Part shown: positions 1 to 6,810 of the stretch, piece after piece | Position numbering within the stretch: position 1 is the first letter of the stretch | Layout: every line of letters starts with the position of its first letter | Position numbers and translations under genes: made by a program | From: Oscillospiraceae bacterium | GTDB lineage: Bacteria; Bacillota; Clostridia; Oscillospirales; Ruminococcaceae | Length of the DNA stretch: 12,253 bases | Reading direction: 5' to 3' | Assembly (NCBI GenBank): GCA_017848075.1 | Contig: JAGALG010000223.1 | Location: forward strand, 1 to 12,253 | The notes under the pieces: generated by a model | What the model saw: the letters and a program-made list of their open reading frames with translations, nothing else | What the model was told of the DNA's origin: nothing | The model's database searches: none

Positions 1-254
1 CCACTGCGGTAGGTCTCGATGACACCTTTCAGCGTTTCAAGAACCACTTCAGAATCTTCTTTCGCTTTTGCCAGAATTTCATCTTTTGGATCTGCTTCCG
101 GCTCTTCCTCTTTATTCTCTTCTTCTTTTTCTTCGGTCTGCTGGTTCTCGGTCGTGCTGTTTACAGGAGTATCGTTCTCAACCTCTCTCTGGCAAGCTGC
201 AAAGATCATCATGCAAGCCATTGCCAAAGCCAATACTTTCATCCATTTTTTCAT
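1..254 (-). CDS. Putative lipoprotein, N-terminal part (cut by window edge)
   Basis: Reading leftward from an ATG at 254, the frame stays open to the window edge (84 full codons). The start is a typical lipoprotein signal: MKKWMKV, a hydrophobic stretch, then a lipobox-like FAAC followed by Q, so the mature protein would begin with a lipidated Cys at about residue 19 and sit on the outer face of the cytoplasmic membrane. After that comes a low-complexity linker rich in Glu, Thr and Asn, ending in a predicted helical stretch (about residues 55-84) where the folded domain probably begins. I chose ATG 254 over the in-frame ATG at 263 because an AAAGG Shine-Dalgarno lies about 9 nt from 254 but touches 263. 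A TATAAT promoter lies upstream at 338-343. The family cannot be told from this fragment. Confidence 0.8.
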   Translation of the reverse strand, partial: MKKWMKVLALAMACMMIFAACQREVENDTPVNSTTENQQTEEKEEENKEEEPEADPKDEILAKAKEDSEVVLETLKGVIETYRS

Positions 255-337
255 CAGAACCATCCTTTCTTTTCCACAGCATAACGGTGGAGTTGTGGAA
301 TCTCTCTTTCTCACGGTATGTTGTTTCCGTTACCTCC

Positions 338-366
338 ATTATACTGGAAAACGACAAAAAAGCATA
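338..366 (-). promoter_or_regulatory. Promoter of the left-edge lipoprotein gene
   Basis: On the minus strand there is a perfect TATAAT (338-343), 17 bp downstream of a poor -35 hexamer TATGCT (361-366). Transcription would start near 330, giving a leader of about 75 nt before the ATG at 254. It lies between the stop of the YbaK gene (404) and the lipoprotein start, so it gives the lipoprotein its own transcript. The -35, spacer length and bases after the -10 match the promoter at 3308-3336. Confidence 0.6.
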
Positions 367-403
367 GCCTTATTTTAAACAGTTTATGGATTTTTTGAAA
401 ACA

Positions 404-883
404 TCAGGAGAAGATCAGATCCGCAAACTGGCCTTTGCAGGCTGAGGCCAGCTGCTTGGGCTCGCACTGGATCTGGAAGCCCCGTTTGCCGCCGCTGACA
501 ATAATGGCGTCGTGCTCCAGCGCGGACTGGTGGAAAAAGGTCGGGAACAGTTTTTTCATGCCGATAGGGGAACAGCCGCCCCGAATATAGCCGGTCACCT
601 TGTTGATATCGTTCACATGGATCATCTCCATGGACTTTTCTCCCGCACTGCGGGCAGCTTTTTTTAAATCCAGTTCCGCCGCCACAGGGATCACAAAAAC
701 AAAGTAGCTTTTGCTGTTTCCTTTGCAGACGAGGGTCTTGAAGACCGTATTCACATCCTGTCCACAGAGCTTTGCGACGGTAACACCGTCCTGATGTTCC
801 TCGGTAACAGGGTAAGTAAACATTTCGTAGGGGATCTTTTCTTTTTCCAAAATACGCATGGCGTTGGTTTTTGCTTGAGCCAT
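404..883 (-). CDS. ybaK: Cys-tRNA(Pro)/Cys-tRNA(Cys) deacylase, YbaK/EbsC family
   Basis: This 159-residue protein belongs to the YbaK branch of the INS/ProX editing-domain superfamily, which hydrolyses Cys-tRNA(Pro) mischarged by prolyl-tRNA synthetase. Family marks visible are VFKTLV with the expected catalytic lysine at K49, the VIPVAAELDLKK strand-helix unit (64-75), the GYIRGGCSPIG loop (98-108) that shapes the substrate pocket, and the late GGKRGFQI segment (131-138). Length is normal for the family. The frame could be extended upstream to a TTG at 919, but that start lies inside the pepT terminator hairpin. ATG 883 has an AAAGG about 11 nt upstream and gives the usual MAQAKTNA start. 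It follows pepT after 58 nt, but a strong terminator lies in the gap, so its source of transcription is unclear. Confidence 0.93.
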   Translation of the reverse strand: MAQAKTNAMRILEKEKIPYEMFTYPVTEEHQDGVTVAKLCGQDVNTVFKTLVCKGNSKSYFVFVIPVAAELDLKKAARSAGEKSMEMIHVNDINKVTGYIRGGCSPIGMKKLFPTFFHQSALEHDAIIVSGGKRGFQIQCEPKQLASACKGQFADLIFS

Positions 884-904
884 GGGATCACTTGCCTTTC
901 TTTC

Positions 905-933
905 AAAAAAGACCGGCAAAGCCGGTCTTTTTT
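905..933 (-). terminator. Intrinsic terminator after pepT
   Basis: A 7-bp GC-rich stem GACCGGC/GCCGGTC (911-917 with 921-927) and a 3-nt loop are flanked by six A on the left and six T on the right. On the minus strand this is hairpin plus TTTTTT, a textbook terminator 9 nt past the pepT stop. The A/T flanks make it symmetric, so it could also work on the plus strand. It ends only about 21 nt before the ybaK start codon, so it sits inside the ybaK leader. Confidence 0.85.
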
Positions 934-941
934 ATTACCTT

Positions 942-2165
942 TTATTCCACAAAGGACTGAACCAAAGTCATAATGATCTCGGTGATCTTCTCCATGGACT
1001 GAACCGGAATGTATTCAAAACGGCCGTGGAAGTTATGGCCGCCGGTGCACAGGTTTGGACATGGCAGACCCATATAGGACAATCTTGCGCCGTCGGTACC
1101 GCCGCGAACCGGAACCTCCAGTGGCTCTACGCCATGAGCACGGAAGGCTGCACGAGCTTTTTCTACCAGCTCAAAGTGTGGTCGGATCTGTTCGATCATG
1201 TTGAAGTAAGAATCTTTCAGCTCCAGCTCGAAGGTGCCTGCGCCATATTTCTCGTTGAGATAAGCAACGATTTTTTCAATGCGAGCTTTTTTCTCCAGGA
1301 ATTTCTCCATGTCGTGGTCACGAATGATGTAGCTCATGGTGGTGGTCTCCACATCGCCTTTCATCTCATCCAGATGGATGAAGCCCTCTCTGTTTTCGGT
1401 AAACTCAGCCTTTTCAAAAGCTGGCAGCATGGAGTGGAACTCCATACCCAACTGCAGAGAGCTGATCAGTACATTTTTCGCTGTACCGGTATGAGTGCTG
1501 CGTCCATGGATGCACAGATGAGCGGAAGCGGCGTTAAAGTTTTCGTAGGACAGCTCGCCCAGCTCGCCGCCGTCAACGGTGTAAGCCAGATCTGCGCCAA
1601 AGCCGGCTACATCAAAGTAGTTTGCACCGCGGCCAACCTCTTCGTCCGGAGTGAAGCCGATTTTAATGGTGCCGTGTTTCAGGGAAGGATCGTTGATAAA
1701 GCGTTCTGCCGCAGTCAGGATCTCTGCGATACCGGCTTTATCGTCTGCACCCAGCAGGGTGGTACCATCGGTCACGATCAGGTCTTTGCCCACATAGTGA
1801 TTCATGCTTGGATAATCCACTGGACTCATAACAATATTTTTTTCTTCGTTCAGCAGAATATCGCCGCCGTCGTAATTTGGTACGATGCGGGCTTTGATAT
1901 CTTTGCCGCTGGCAGCCTGTGCGGTATCCATGTGTGCGATCAGGCCCAGAACCGGAGCAGATTCGCAGCCGGAAGATGCCGGAACAGTGCCGTAAACATA
2001 GCCTTTATCGTCCATGAAAGCATCGGTAATGCCCATTGCTTTCATTTCTTCTACCAGATAAGCACCCAGATCTTTCTGTTTTGCGGTGGTTGGCACAGTC
2101 TGAGAATGAGAATCAGACTCGGTGTCGAAGGCCACATATTTTAAAAAGCGTTCGTATGTCTGCAT
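942..2165 (-). CDS. pepT: Peptidase T (tripeptide aminopeptidase, M20B)
   Basis: This 407-residue cytoplasmic zinc exopeptidase removes the N-terminal residue from tripeptides. The M20 metal site is complete: H78 and D80 in IAHMDTA, bridging D141 in LLGADDKAG, the catalytic pair E175-E176 in FTPDEEVGRGA, D198 in TVDGGELGE, and H377 in CTGGHNFHGRFEY. The central dimerisation domain (about 207-320) contains GRSTHTGTAKN. Length and motif positions match E. coli PepT closely. ATG 2165 has GAGGAG 10 nt upstream and a good promoter (TTGCAA-17-TATAAT). It is transcribed alone or with weak read-through into ybaK, since a terminator follows the stop. Role: final steps of peptide breakdown and amino acid recovery. 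Confidence 0.97.
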   Translation of the reverse strand: MQTYERFLKYVAFDTESDSHSQTVPTTAKQKDLGAYLVEEMKAMGITDAFMDDKGYVYGTVPASSGCESAPVLGLIAHMDTAQAASGKDIKARIVPNYDGGDILLNEEKNIVMSPVDYPSMNHYVGKDLIVTDGTTLLGADDKAGIAEILTAAERFINDPSLKHGTIKIGFTPDEEVGRGANYFDVAGFGADLAYTVDGGELGELSYENFNAASAHLCIHGRSTHTGTAKNVLISSLQLGMEFHSMLPAFEKAEFTENREGFIHLDEMKGDVETTTMSYIIRDHDMEKFLEKKARIEKIVAYLNEKYGAGTFELELKDSYFNMIEQIRPHFELVEKARAAFRAHGVEPLEVPVRGGTDGARLSYMGLPCPNLCTGGHNFHGRFEYIPVQSMEKITEIIMTLVQSFVE

Positions 2166-2198
2166 ATAGAAACAACTCCTCTGTCAATATTTGCTTTC

Positions 2199-2227
2199 AT
2201 TATACTCTGATTATAGAAGGCTTGCAA
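2199..2227 (-). promoter_or_regulatory. pepT promoter
   Basis: The minus strand carries TTGCAA (2222-2227), a 17-bp spacer and TATAAT (2199-2204), with GAGGAG and the pepT ATG about 30 nt further on. A second TATAAT lies inside the spacer (around 2210-2215) but lacks a good -35. Just upstream of the -35 is a perfect 8-bp inverted repeat (2231-2250) that overlaps the stop codon of the preceding acetyltransferase gene. Confidence 0.75.
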
Positions 2228-2230
2228 TGT

Positions 2231-2250
2231 GGAAAAATACTGATTTTTCC
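2231..2250. repeat. 8-bp inverted repeat between the GNAT gene and the pepT promoter
   Basis: The arms GGAAAAAT (2231-2238) and ATTTTTCC (2243-2250) are perfectly complementary around a 4-base loop. The repeat begins at the last base of the GNAT stop codon and lies 3 bp upstream of the pepT -35. It has no following T-run on the minus strand (next bases are ACATTG), so it is at best a weak terminator. A protein-binding operator is the other possibility. Neither can be proved from one copy. Confidence 0.4.
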
Positions 2251-2717
2251 TACAGTCTTTTGCAAAGCAGTACAAATTCCTCATTGCGTCTTTCTTCCTC
2301 AAAGCCACAACGAAGGAACAGCTCCAAGGATGGATTGTCCAAGGCAATATTATCGTACAAAGAAGAAAGTCCGTTTTCCTTTGCTGCCGCACAAAGCAGC
2401 TGCAAGCCTTCCCGTCCAAAACCCTGGCCTCGGTAACGGGCGTGAACGATCACATCGCACAGAAAGCGTTCCATCTCCTCATCATAGTGATAGGCAAGCT
2501 CTCCCACGAAGCTTTTTCGCTCCGTATCGTATAAATATCGGTAAAAATACTTTTTGTTGTTGGATTCCAGCCATTTACTCTGCCAGCTCTCCCATTTTTC
2601 TTTTGGGAAGTCGATACAGCCGCCATAAGCATGATTGTAGGCCATTGTCGCTTCATCGCTGAGCAGCTCCTGCCGGAAAGACAATTCATTCAGACTGGGT
2701 TTGTACAGCTTTAACAT
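2250..2717 (-). CDS. GNAT-family N-acetyltransferase
   Basis: This 155-residue protein has the GNAT fold: a strand and helix region at the N-terminus (1-50), the central strands KSFVGELAYHYD (68-79) and FLCDVIVHARYR (85-96), then the acetyl-CoA pyrophosphate loop RGQGFG (96-101), which fits the Q/R-x-x-G-x-G/A motif A, followed by its helix. The LDNPSLELFLRCGFEEE segment (126-142) is motif B, typical of the family. The acceptor substrate cannot be predicted. ATG 2717 overlaps the last codons of the upstream gene by 7 nt (ATGTTAA) and has AGGAG 9 nt upstream, so the two are probably translationally coupled and share a promoter at 3308. No obvious terminator follows. Confidence 0.9.
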   Translation of the reverse strand: MLKLYKPSLNELSFRQELLSDEATMAYNHAYGGCIDFPKEKWESWQSKWLESNNKKYFYRYLYDTERKSFVGELAYHYDEEMERFLCDVIVHARYRGQGFGREGLQLLCAAAKENGLSSLYDNIALDNPSLELFLRCGFEEERRNEEFVLLCKRL

Positions 2718-3286
2718 TCCTCATCTCTCCTGACATACACATAAACATCTTCAAAATCCCATCCCTGCTCCTCCAGCTCACTGCCGTCCGGTCTTGGAAT
2801 CCCAAGGGTATCGTAATACTCGTTGGAGTATTGCAGCTTGCTGCTGTCAAACGATTCCTGCAGCGCCTTTACATAGTCATAGGGCTGCTCCATCGGCTGT
2901 AGCTTCAGCTCTGTCTGAAGCCGACGCAGAGAGTCCTCGTTTCCCTGTGGTCGGGGATCCTGTTTTACAAAATCCTCAAAACGCTCCCTGCTCATCCAAA
3001 CAATTTGTTCGATGGCCGTCGTTGTACCGCAGGCAAGGATCAGGCGGAGAAAATCCTCAAAGTTTTGAGCCAGCGGATAGGCGTGACTGTCCACTGCGCT
3101 GTCCGGATTGACTGCGAAAATCAGCTCACCACAGCCTTCAATGGTACCGTAATGGATCCCATTTTCCCAGCCAATGACATTCATTCCAAGCGGCGTACAA
3201 AAATAGCCGCCCTCCTGGCTGCCTTCCTCCAAATTGATCGAGCTTCCATTGAAGCCCAGGGCACGATATTGATCCAGCATTGTCAT
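2711..3286 (-). CDS. Conserved hypothetical protein, SMI1/KNR4-like
   Basis: This 191-residue soluble protein has no signal peptide or membrane segment. Residues 1-110 look like a SMI1/KNR4-type domain: MLDQYRALGF at the start, GYFCTPLGMNVIGWENGIHY (27-46), GCGELIFAVNP (51-61), and the helix AQNFEDFLRLILACGTTTAIEQ (73-94). The rest is polar and acidic, ending in WDFEDVYVYVRRDEEC. SMI1 domains occur in toxin-immunity proteins and in unrelated housekeeping proteins; no toxin gene is seen nearby, so immunity is only a possibility. ATG 3286 is chosen because AAGGA lies 10 nt upstream. A longer frame starting at TTG 3319 would run through the promoter's TATAAT. It overlaps the acetyltransferase start. 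The domain call is from memory of similar proteins and is moderate. Confidence 0.72.
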   Translation of the reverse strand: MTMLDQYRALGFNGSSINLEEGSQEGGYFCTPLGMNVIGWENGIHYGTIEGCGELIFAVNPDSAVDSHAYPLAQNFEDFLRLILACGTTTAIEQIVWMSRERFEDFVKQDPRPQGNEDSLRRLQTELKLQPMEQPYDYVKALQESFDSSKLQYSNEYYDTLGIPRPDGSELEEQGWDFEDVYVYVRRDEEC

Positions 3287-3307
3287 TCTTCTCACTTCCT
3301 TTTCTCC

Positions 3308-3336
3308 ATTATAGTACAAAAACGACCGGAAGCATA
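3308..3336 (-). promoter_or_regulatory. Promoter of the SMI1-like/GNAT gene pair
   Basis: A perfect TATAAT (3308-3313) is preceded at 17 bp by TATGCT (3331-3336), a poor -35. The -35 and spacer overlap the terminator hairpin of the upstream methyltransferase gene (3321-3353), so the end of one transcript and the start of the next are packed into about 50 bp. Start of transcription would be near 3301, with a very short leader of about 15 nt. Confidence 0.6.
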
Positions 3337-3353
3337 GTCTGCTTCCGGTCGTT
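3316..3353 (-). terminator. Intrinsic terminator of the ddl-murI-DUF1934-argS-methyltransferase operon
   Basis: Bases 3321-3334 pair perfectly with 3340-3353 (14 bp, core CGACCGGAAGCA) around a 5-nt loop. On the minus strand the hairpin is followed by a run of T (complement of 3317-3322). It begins 11 nt beyond the stop codon of the methyltransferase gene. This is the strongest stop signal on the minus strand of the window and marks the end of the five-gene operon. Confidence 0.9.
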
Positions 3354-3363
3354 CGCTCTTTTC

Positions 3364-4593
3364 TTATCGCACCACTGCGCCGTATCCTTTGGCAATGGTT
3401 ATCAATTCTTCTTCCTCCAGATTGGAACGGGCATCCACAAAGGCTCGTCCGTTGTACATCAACAGGGCCATTTCCAGTGCCTCCGCAGAGTCCGACAGGA
3501 AGGAAACCGGCTTATGGAGCATATGAGCATTTTCTGCAAAGTTCCACGCATCCTCCATGGTATCAATTTGGATGGTGATGACATCATACTCATCATCCTC
3601 CGCCGCCAGCAGCTCATCTGCCATATCAAAGCTGCAGTAAATCGGCTCTGACTGCTCGAAAAATTCATCCAGGAAGTAAGGCTCCGCCTCGCTGGCCATA
3701 AAGATGGTATTCGTATCCAAAGGAACTCGTTTAGGAGCCTTCTGACTGGACTCCAGATGCTTCACCAGCTCAGCCAGATGATCCGGAGTAACCCCTTTAC
3801 CGCCGCCTAAAATCACAGCGCCGCTGTTCCACAAGTCCGTCATGGAACGGGCCCACTGTCTGCTGTCTGCCAGATCGGTATCCGGTTTTACCACCAGTGG
3901 GATGATACCGTAAGGCGCCATTTCCTCCACATGATGGATCAGCTCCTTAGGGTCTCCCTTGCGGCAGGTCAGGCCAAAGGCTTCTGCCCCCAAGGACTGA
4001 CACACGATCAGAGCGGATACCAGATCACAGCCCAGATTGGTCTCACCGTCGGCTTCCACCTCCAGCACCACCATGATGGGCAGTTTCGTCTGTTTGCAGC
4101 CCAGTACCGCTGCCCGACAATGGGACAGGGAGATCATATGATCGGCAATCAGCATATCGGCGCCACCCCGTTTCAGGGCAAAGGCCTGTTCCGCATAGAT
4201 GTTGACAATATCAAGGAAAGGGGTCTCCCCGAAAGGCTGAGCATGGAGCGCCAGCGGTGAAACACAGCCGGCAACCAGTACATCCTCGTCCAGTGCCTTA
4301 CAGGCCTCTACCGTCAGTCGGGTCAGTTCCTGATTGATCTCCACCGTCCGCTCTCCCAAGCCGTAGGCCTCCAGATGGTTCCGGTCGGCATTGTCGGTAG
4401 GAGTGCAAATGATATGGCTGCCTGCTTTTACATATTCCCTTGCAAAGTCCTGCAGAACCTGTGGGTGTTCCAGCAGCCACTGCTCCGGGCAGCTGCCTTC
4501 CGGCATCTGCTCCCGGGCATAATCAATAGACATATCGCCATCCATCAGTGCAGGAACATCCTGTAAAGCGGAATGGAGGCTTTTCGTGCTCAT
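3364..4593 (-). CDS. MetH-like homocysteine S-methyltransferase-domain protein lacking zinc cysteines
   Basis: A 409-residue protein related to the N-terminal half of cobalamin-dependent methionine synthase. Residues 10-280 follow the Hcy barrel: PALMDGDMSIDY in place of the usual DGAMGT start, REYVKAGSHIICTPT (52-66), FGLTC with C210 at the first zinc-ligand position, and GAVILGGGKGVTPDHL (258-273). In the active family the last motif is GGCCGTTP with two zinc cysteines; here it is GGGKGVTP, so both are missing. Residues 335-409 resemble part of the pterin-binding domain (IDTMEDAW, MALLMYNGRAFVDARS, AKGYGAVV) but the protein stops there, with no complete pterin or B12 domain. Methyl transfer to homocysteine is therefore doubtful. 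ATG 4593 has AAAGGG 8 nt upstream. It follows argS by 37 nt and is the last gene of the operon. Confidence 0.85.
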   Translation of the reverse strand: MSTKSLHSALQDVPALMDGDMSIDYAREQMPEGSCPEQWLLEHPQVLQDFAREYVKAGSHIICTPTDNADRNHLEAYGLGERTVEINQELTRLTVEACKALDEDVLVAGCVSPLALHAQPFGETPFLDIVNIYAEQAFALKRGGADMLIADHMISLSHCRAAVLGCKQTKLPIMVVLEVEADGETNLGCDLVSALIVCQSLGAEAFGLTCRKGDPKELIHHVEEMAPYGIIPLVVKPDTDLADSRQWARSMTDLWNSGAVILGGGKGVTPDHLAELVKHLESSQKAPKRVPLDTNTIFMASEAEPYFLDEFFEQSEPIYCSFDMADELLAAEDDEYDVITIQIDTMEDAWNFAENAHMLHKPVSFLSDSAEALEMALLMYNGRAFVDARSNLEEEELITIAKGYGAVVR

Positions 4594-4630
4594 GGTTCGA
4601 TCCCTTTCGTTAAAATCAAAATTCAAATAC

Positions 4631-6334
4631 TTACATAGACTCCGGAACAGTGATCTTCAACAGATCCAGCATGTTGCACAGAGTGGTTTTTACAGCCATG
4701 CACAGGCTGATTCTTGCCTGCATCAGCGCCTCGTCCTCGCCTTTTACATGGCAGTTGGTGTAGAATTTATGGAACTGGGTAGCCAGATCCACGCAGTAGT
4801 GAGTCATGCGGGCTGGGTCGTAGTTTTTCGCCGCATTGATGATCTCCTGTGGGCAGAGAGCCAGTTTGCGGATCAGCTCTTTTTCTTCGGAGGAGGTCAG
4901 TTTTACCAGCTCGTCCATGCTGCAGCTTCTTGGCTGGATACCCTGTGCGCTCAGATTCTTCAGAATGGAGCAAATGCGGGCATGAGCGTACTGTACATAG
5001 TAAACCGGGTTGTTGGAGGATTCTTCAACAGCCAGATCCAAATCAAAGTCCAAAGTAGAGTTTGGCTCACGCATATTGAACAGGAAACGAGCTGCATCGA
5101 TTGGAACCAGATCGGTCAGATCGGACAGAGTAACCGCTTTACCGGTGCGTTTGGACATTCTGTAAGGCTCGCCGTCCTTCATCAGACGAACCAGCTGCAT
5201 CAGACTGATGTCCAGCTTGCTGCCGTCCAGACCAATGGCGTCCATTGCGCCTTTCAGACGGGCAACATGGCCGTGATGGTCAGCACCCCATACATTGATC
5301 ACGCGGTTGAAGCCGCGCTCTGCGAATTTATTCTGATGGTATGCGATATCTGCTGCGAAGTAGGTTGGGTTGCCATTGGCACGGATCAGAACCTCGTCTT
5401 TTTCGCCGCCGAATTCGGTAGCTTTATACCAGATAGCGCCATCTTTTTCATAGGTCAGGCCACGGCTGCCCAAATGGTCAACCACGGCTTTTACTGCACC
5501 GCTGTTGTGCAGGGTGCTTTCCGGGAACCATACATCGTATACGATGCGGTATTTTTCCAGGTCTGCTTTCAAACCGGCTACATTCTTTGGCAGAGCAAAG
5601 TCAACCAGAGCCTTTCTGCGCTCTTCTTCCGAAGCATTCAGATAACTGTCGCCGTGGATCTCTGCAAACTGCTGTGCACGCTCTTTGATATCTTCGCCGT
5701 GGTAGCTGTCTTCCGGCAGTTCCACTGCATCTTCGCCTTTGAAGATCTGCTGGTAACGAATGTCCAGAGACAGGCCGAATTTCTCGATCTGGTTGCCGGC
5801 ATCGTTGATATAGAACTCTTTGGTCACATCGAAGCCGCAGGCATCCATTGCCGCCGCCAGACAGTCACCGATAGCACCACCACGAGCGTTACCCATGTGC
5901 ATTGGTCCAGTTGGGTTGGCAGAAACGAACTCGATCATTACTTTCTCGCCTTTACCGTAGTCGCTGCGGCCGTAGTCCTTACCTGCCTCCAGAATACCGG
6001 AAACGGTGGATGCAAACCAGCTTTCCTTCACGAAGAAGTTGATAAATCCAGGGCCTGCGATTTCTGCTTTCTCTACATGAGAAGCAGTGGAAAAGTCCAT
6101 GTTCTCCAGCAGAATTGCTGCGATTTTTGCCGGTGCATTGCGGAAGGTACGGGCAGAAACCATGGCTGCATTGGTTGCAAAGTCACCGTGGGAAGTATCG
6201 CCCGGAATTTCTACGGTATAGTTTGGCAGTTCTGCCTGTGGCAGCTGACCGGCTGCCATTGCTTTTTCCATGGAAGAACGAATCAGGCTGTTGACCTCAT
6301 TCATGGCTTCCTGTACAAAGTTTCTTGCTGTCAT
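4631..6334 (-). CDS. argS: Arginyl-tRNA synthetase
   Basis: A 567-residue class I synthetase that charges tRNA(Arg) with arginine using ATP in the cytoplasm. The N-terminal additional domain (about 1-105) that reads the tRNA D-loop is present. The HIGH motif appears as HMGN (146-149) in SANPTGPMHMGNARGG, and the KMSKS-like loop as RMSKRTG (392-398). The DALR anticodon-binding domain fills the C-terminus from about 445 (NPVYYVQYAHARI onward) and ends with the typical LLKITVPESM. Length is normal. ATG 6334 has GAGG 9 nt upstream. It follows the DUF1934 gene by 38 nt, the same order as ywiB-argS in Bacillus subtilis, and belongs to the operon led by ddl. Confidence 0.98.
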   Translation of the reverse strand: MTARNFVQEAMNEVNSLIRSSMEKAMAAGQLPQAELPNYTVEIPGDTSHGDFATNAAMVSARTFRNAPAKIAAILLENMDFSTASHVEKAEIAGPGFINFFVKESWFASTVSGILEAGKDYGRSDYGKGEKVMIEFVSANPTGPMHMGNARGGAIGDCLAAAMDACGFDVTKEFYINDAGNQIEKFGLSLDIRYQQIFKGEDAVELPEDSYHGEDIKERAQQFAEIHGDSYLNASEEERRKALVDFALPKNVAGLKADLEKYRIVYDVWFPESTLHNSGAVKAVVDHLGSRGLTYEKDGAIWYKATEFGGEKDEVLIRANGNPTYFAADIAYHQNKFAERGFNRVINVWGADHHGHVARLKGAMDAIGLDGSKLDISLMQLVRLMKDGEPYRMSKRTGKAVTLSDLTDLVPIDAARFLFNMREPNSTLDFDLDLAVEESSNNPVYYVQYAHARICSILKNLSAQGIQPRSCSMDELVKLTSSEEKELIRKLALCPQEIINAAKNYDPARMTHYCVDLATQFHKFYTNCHVKGEDEALMQARISLCMAVKTTLCNMLDLLKITVPESM

Positions 6335-6372
6335 TTTAAACGACCTCTTTCTTCTATTTCCAGTGGGTTGAT

Positions 6373-6801
6373 TTATTTTTCAGTGGCTTTCCAGCTCACT
6401 TCGATTTCATTGTAGCTATTGATCCCCGCGCCCAAATCCAGGGTATAGGCCAAAAACAGACGACCGCTGCCCTCCAGGATAGACAGTTCATGCTGGCGGC
6501 CTCGCACATCAATGTCCATGGAGCCAAACTCCGTGTTGTAAAGGCAGCTGTTACATTCATCCAGCTCGATGATCAGCTTGGAATTGGCTTTTCCATAACG
6601 GTTCATGGTTACACAGCGACCTGGTCCCAGCTTCAGAACAGTGCTGTGACCTTCAAAGCCGGTAACTTCACTCTCGTCATAGGACAGATAGTGCAGACCG
6701 TCTTTTTCATACAGGCTTCCAAGAGTGGACAGCTCCATTTCATCACTTTCACCGTCCATAACCTGTGCGCTGCGGATCGTGATATCAACTTCTTGTTTCA
6801 T
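6373..6801 (-). CDS. DUF1934 family protein (YwiB-like)
   Basis: This 142-residue protein fits DUF1934, small calycin-like beta-barrel proteins of unknown function common in Firmicutes. It opens with alternating strands (EVDITIRSAQVMDGESDEME), continues with GSLYEKDGLHYLSYDESEVTG (29-49) and STVLKLGPGRCVTMNRYG (53-70), has an acidic middle, and ends with strand pairs GRLFLAYTLDLG and YNEIEVSWKA. No signal peptide or catalytic motif is seen. It sits 9 nt after murI and 38 nt before argS; its GGAG site overlaps the end of murI, so translation is likely coupled. The constant link with argS in Firmicutes suggests shared expression, but no role is proved. Confidence 0.88.
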   Translation of the reverse strand: MKQEVDITIRSAQVMDGESDEMELSTLGSLYEKDGLHYLSYDESEVTGFEGHSTVLKLGPGRCVTMNRYGKANSKLIIELDECNSCLYNTEFGSMDIDVRGRQHELSILEGSGRLFLAYTLDLGAGINSYNEIEVSWKATEK

Positions 6802-6810
6802 AGCTCTCTC

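Noticed and set aside
882..2144. 420-codon open frame on the plus strand opposite pepT
   Set aside because: Antisense shadow of a clear M20 peptidase; Cys/His/Phe-rich translation unlike a real protein.
4586..6415. 609-codon open frame on the plus strand opposite argS
   Set aside because: It mirrors argS exactly, has no ribosome site or protein-like motifs, and is explained by argS avoiding codons that give stops on the other strand.
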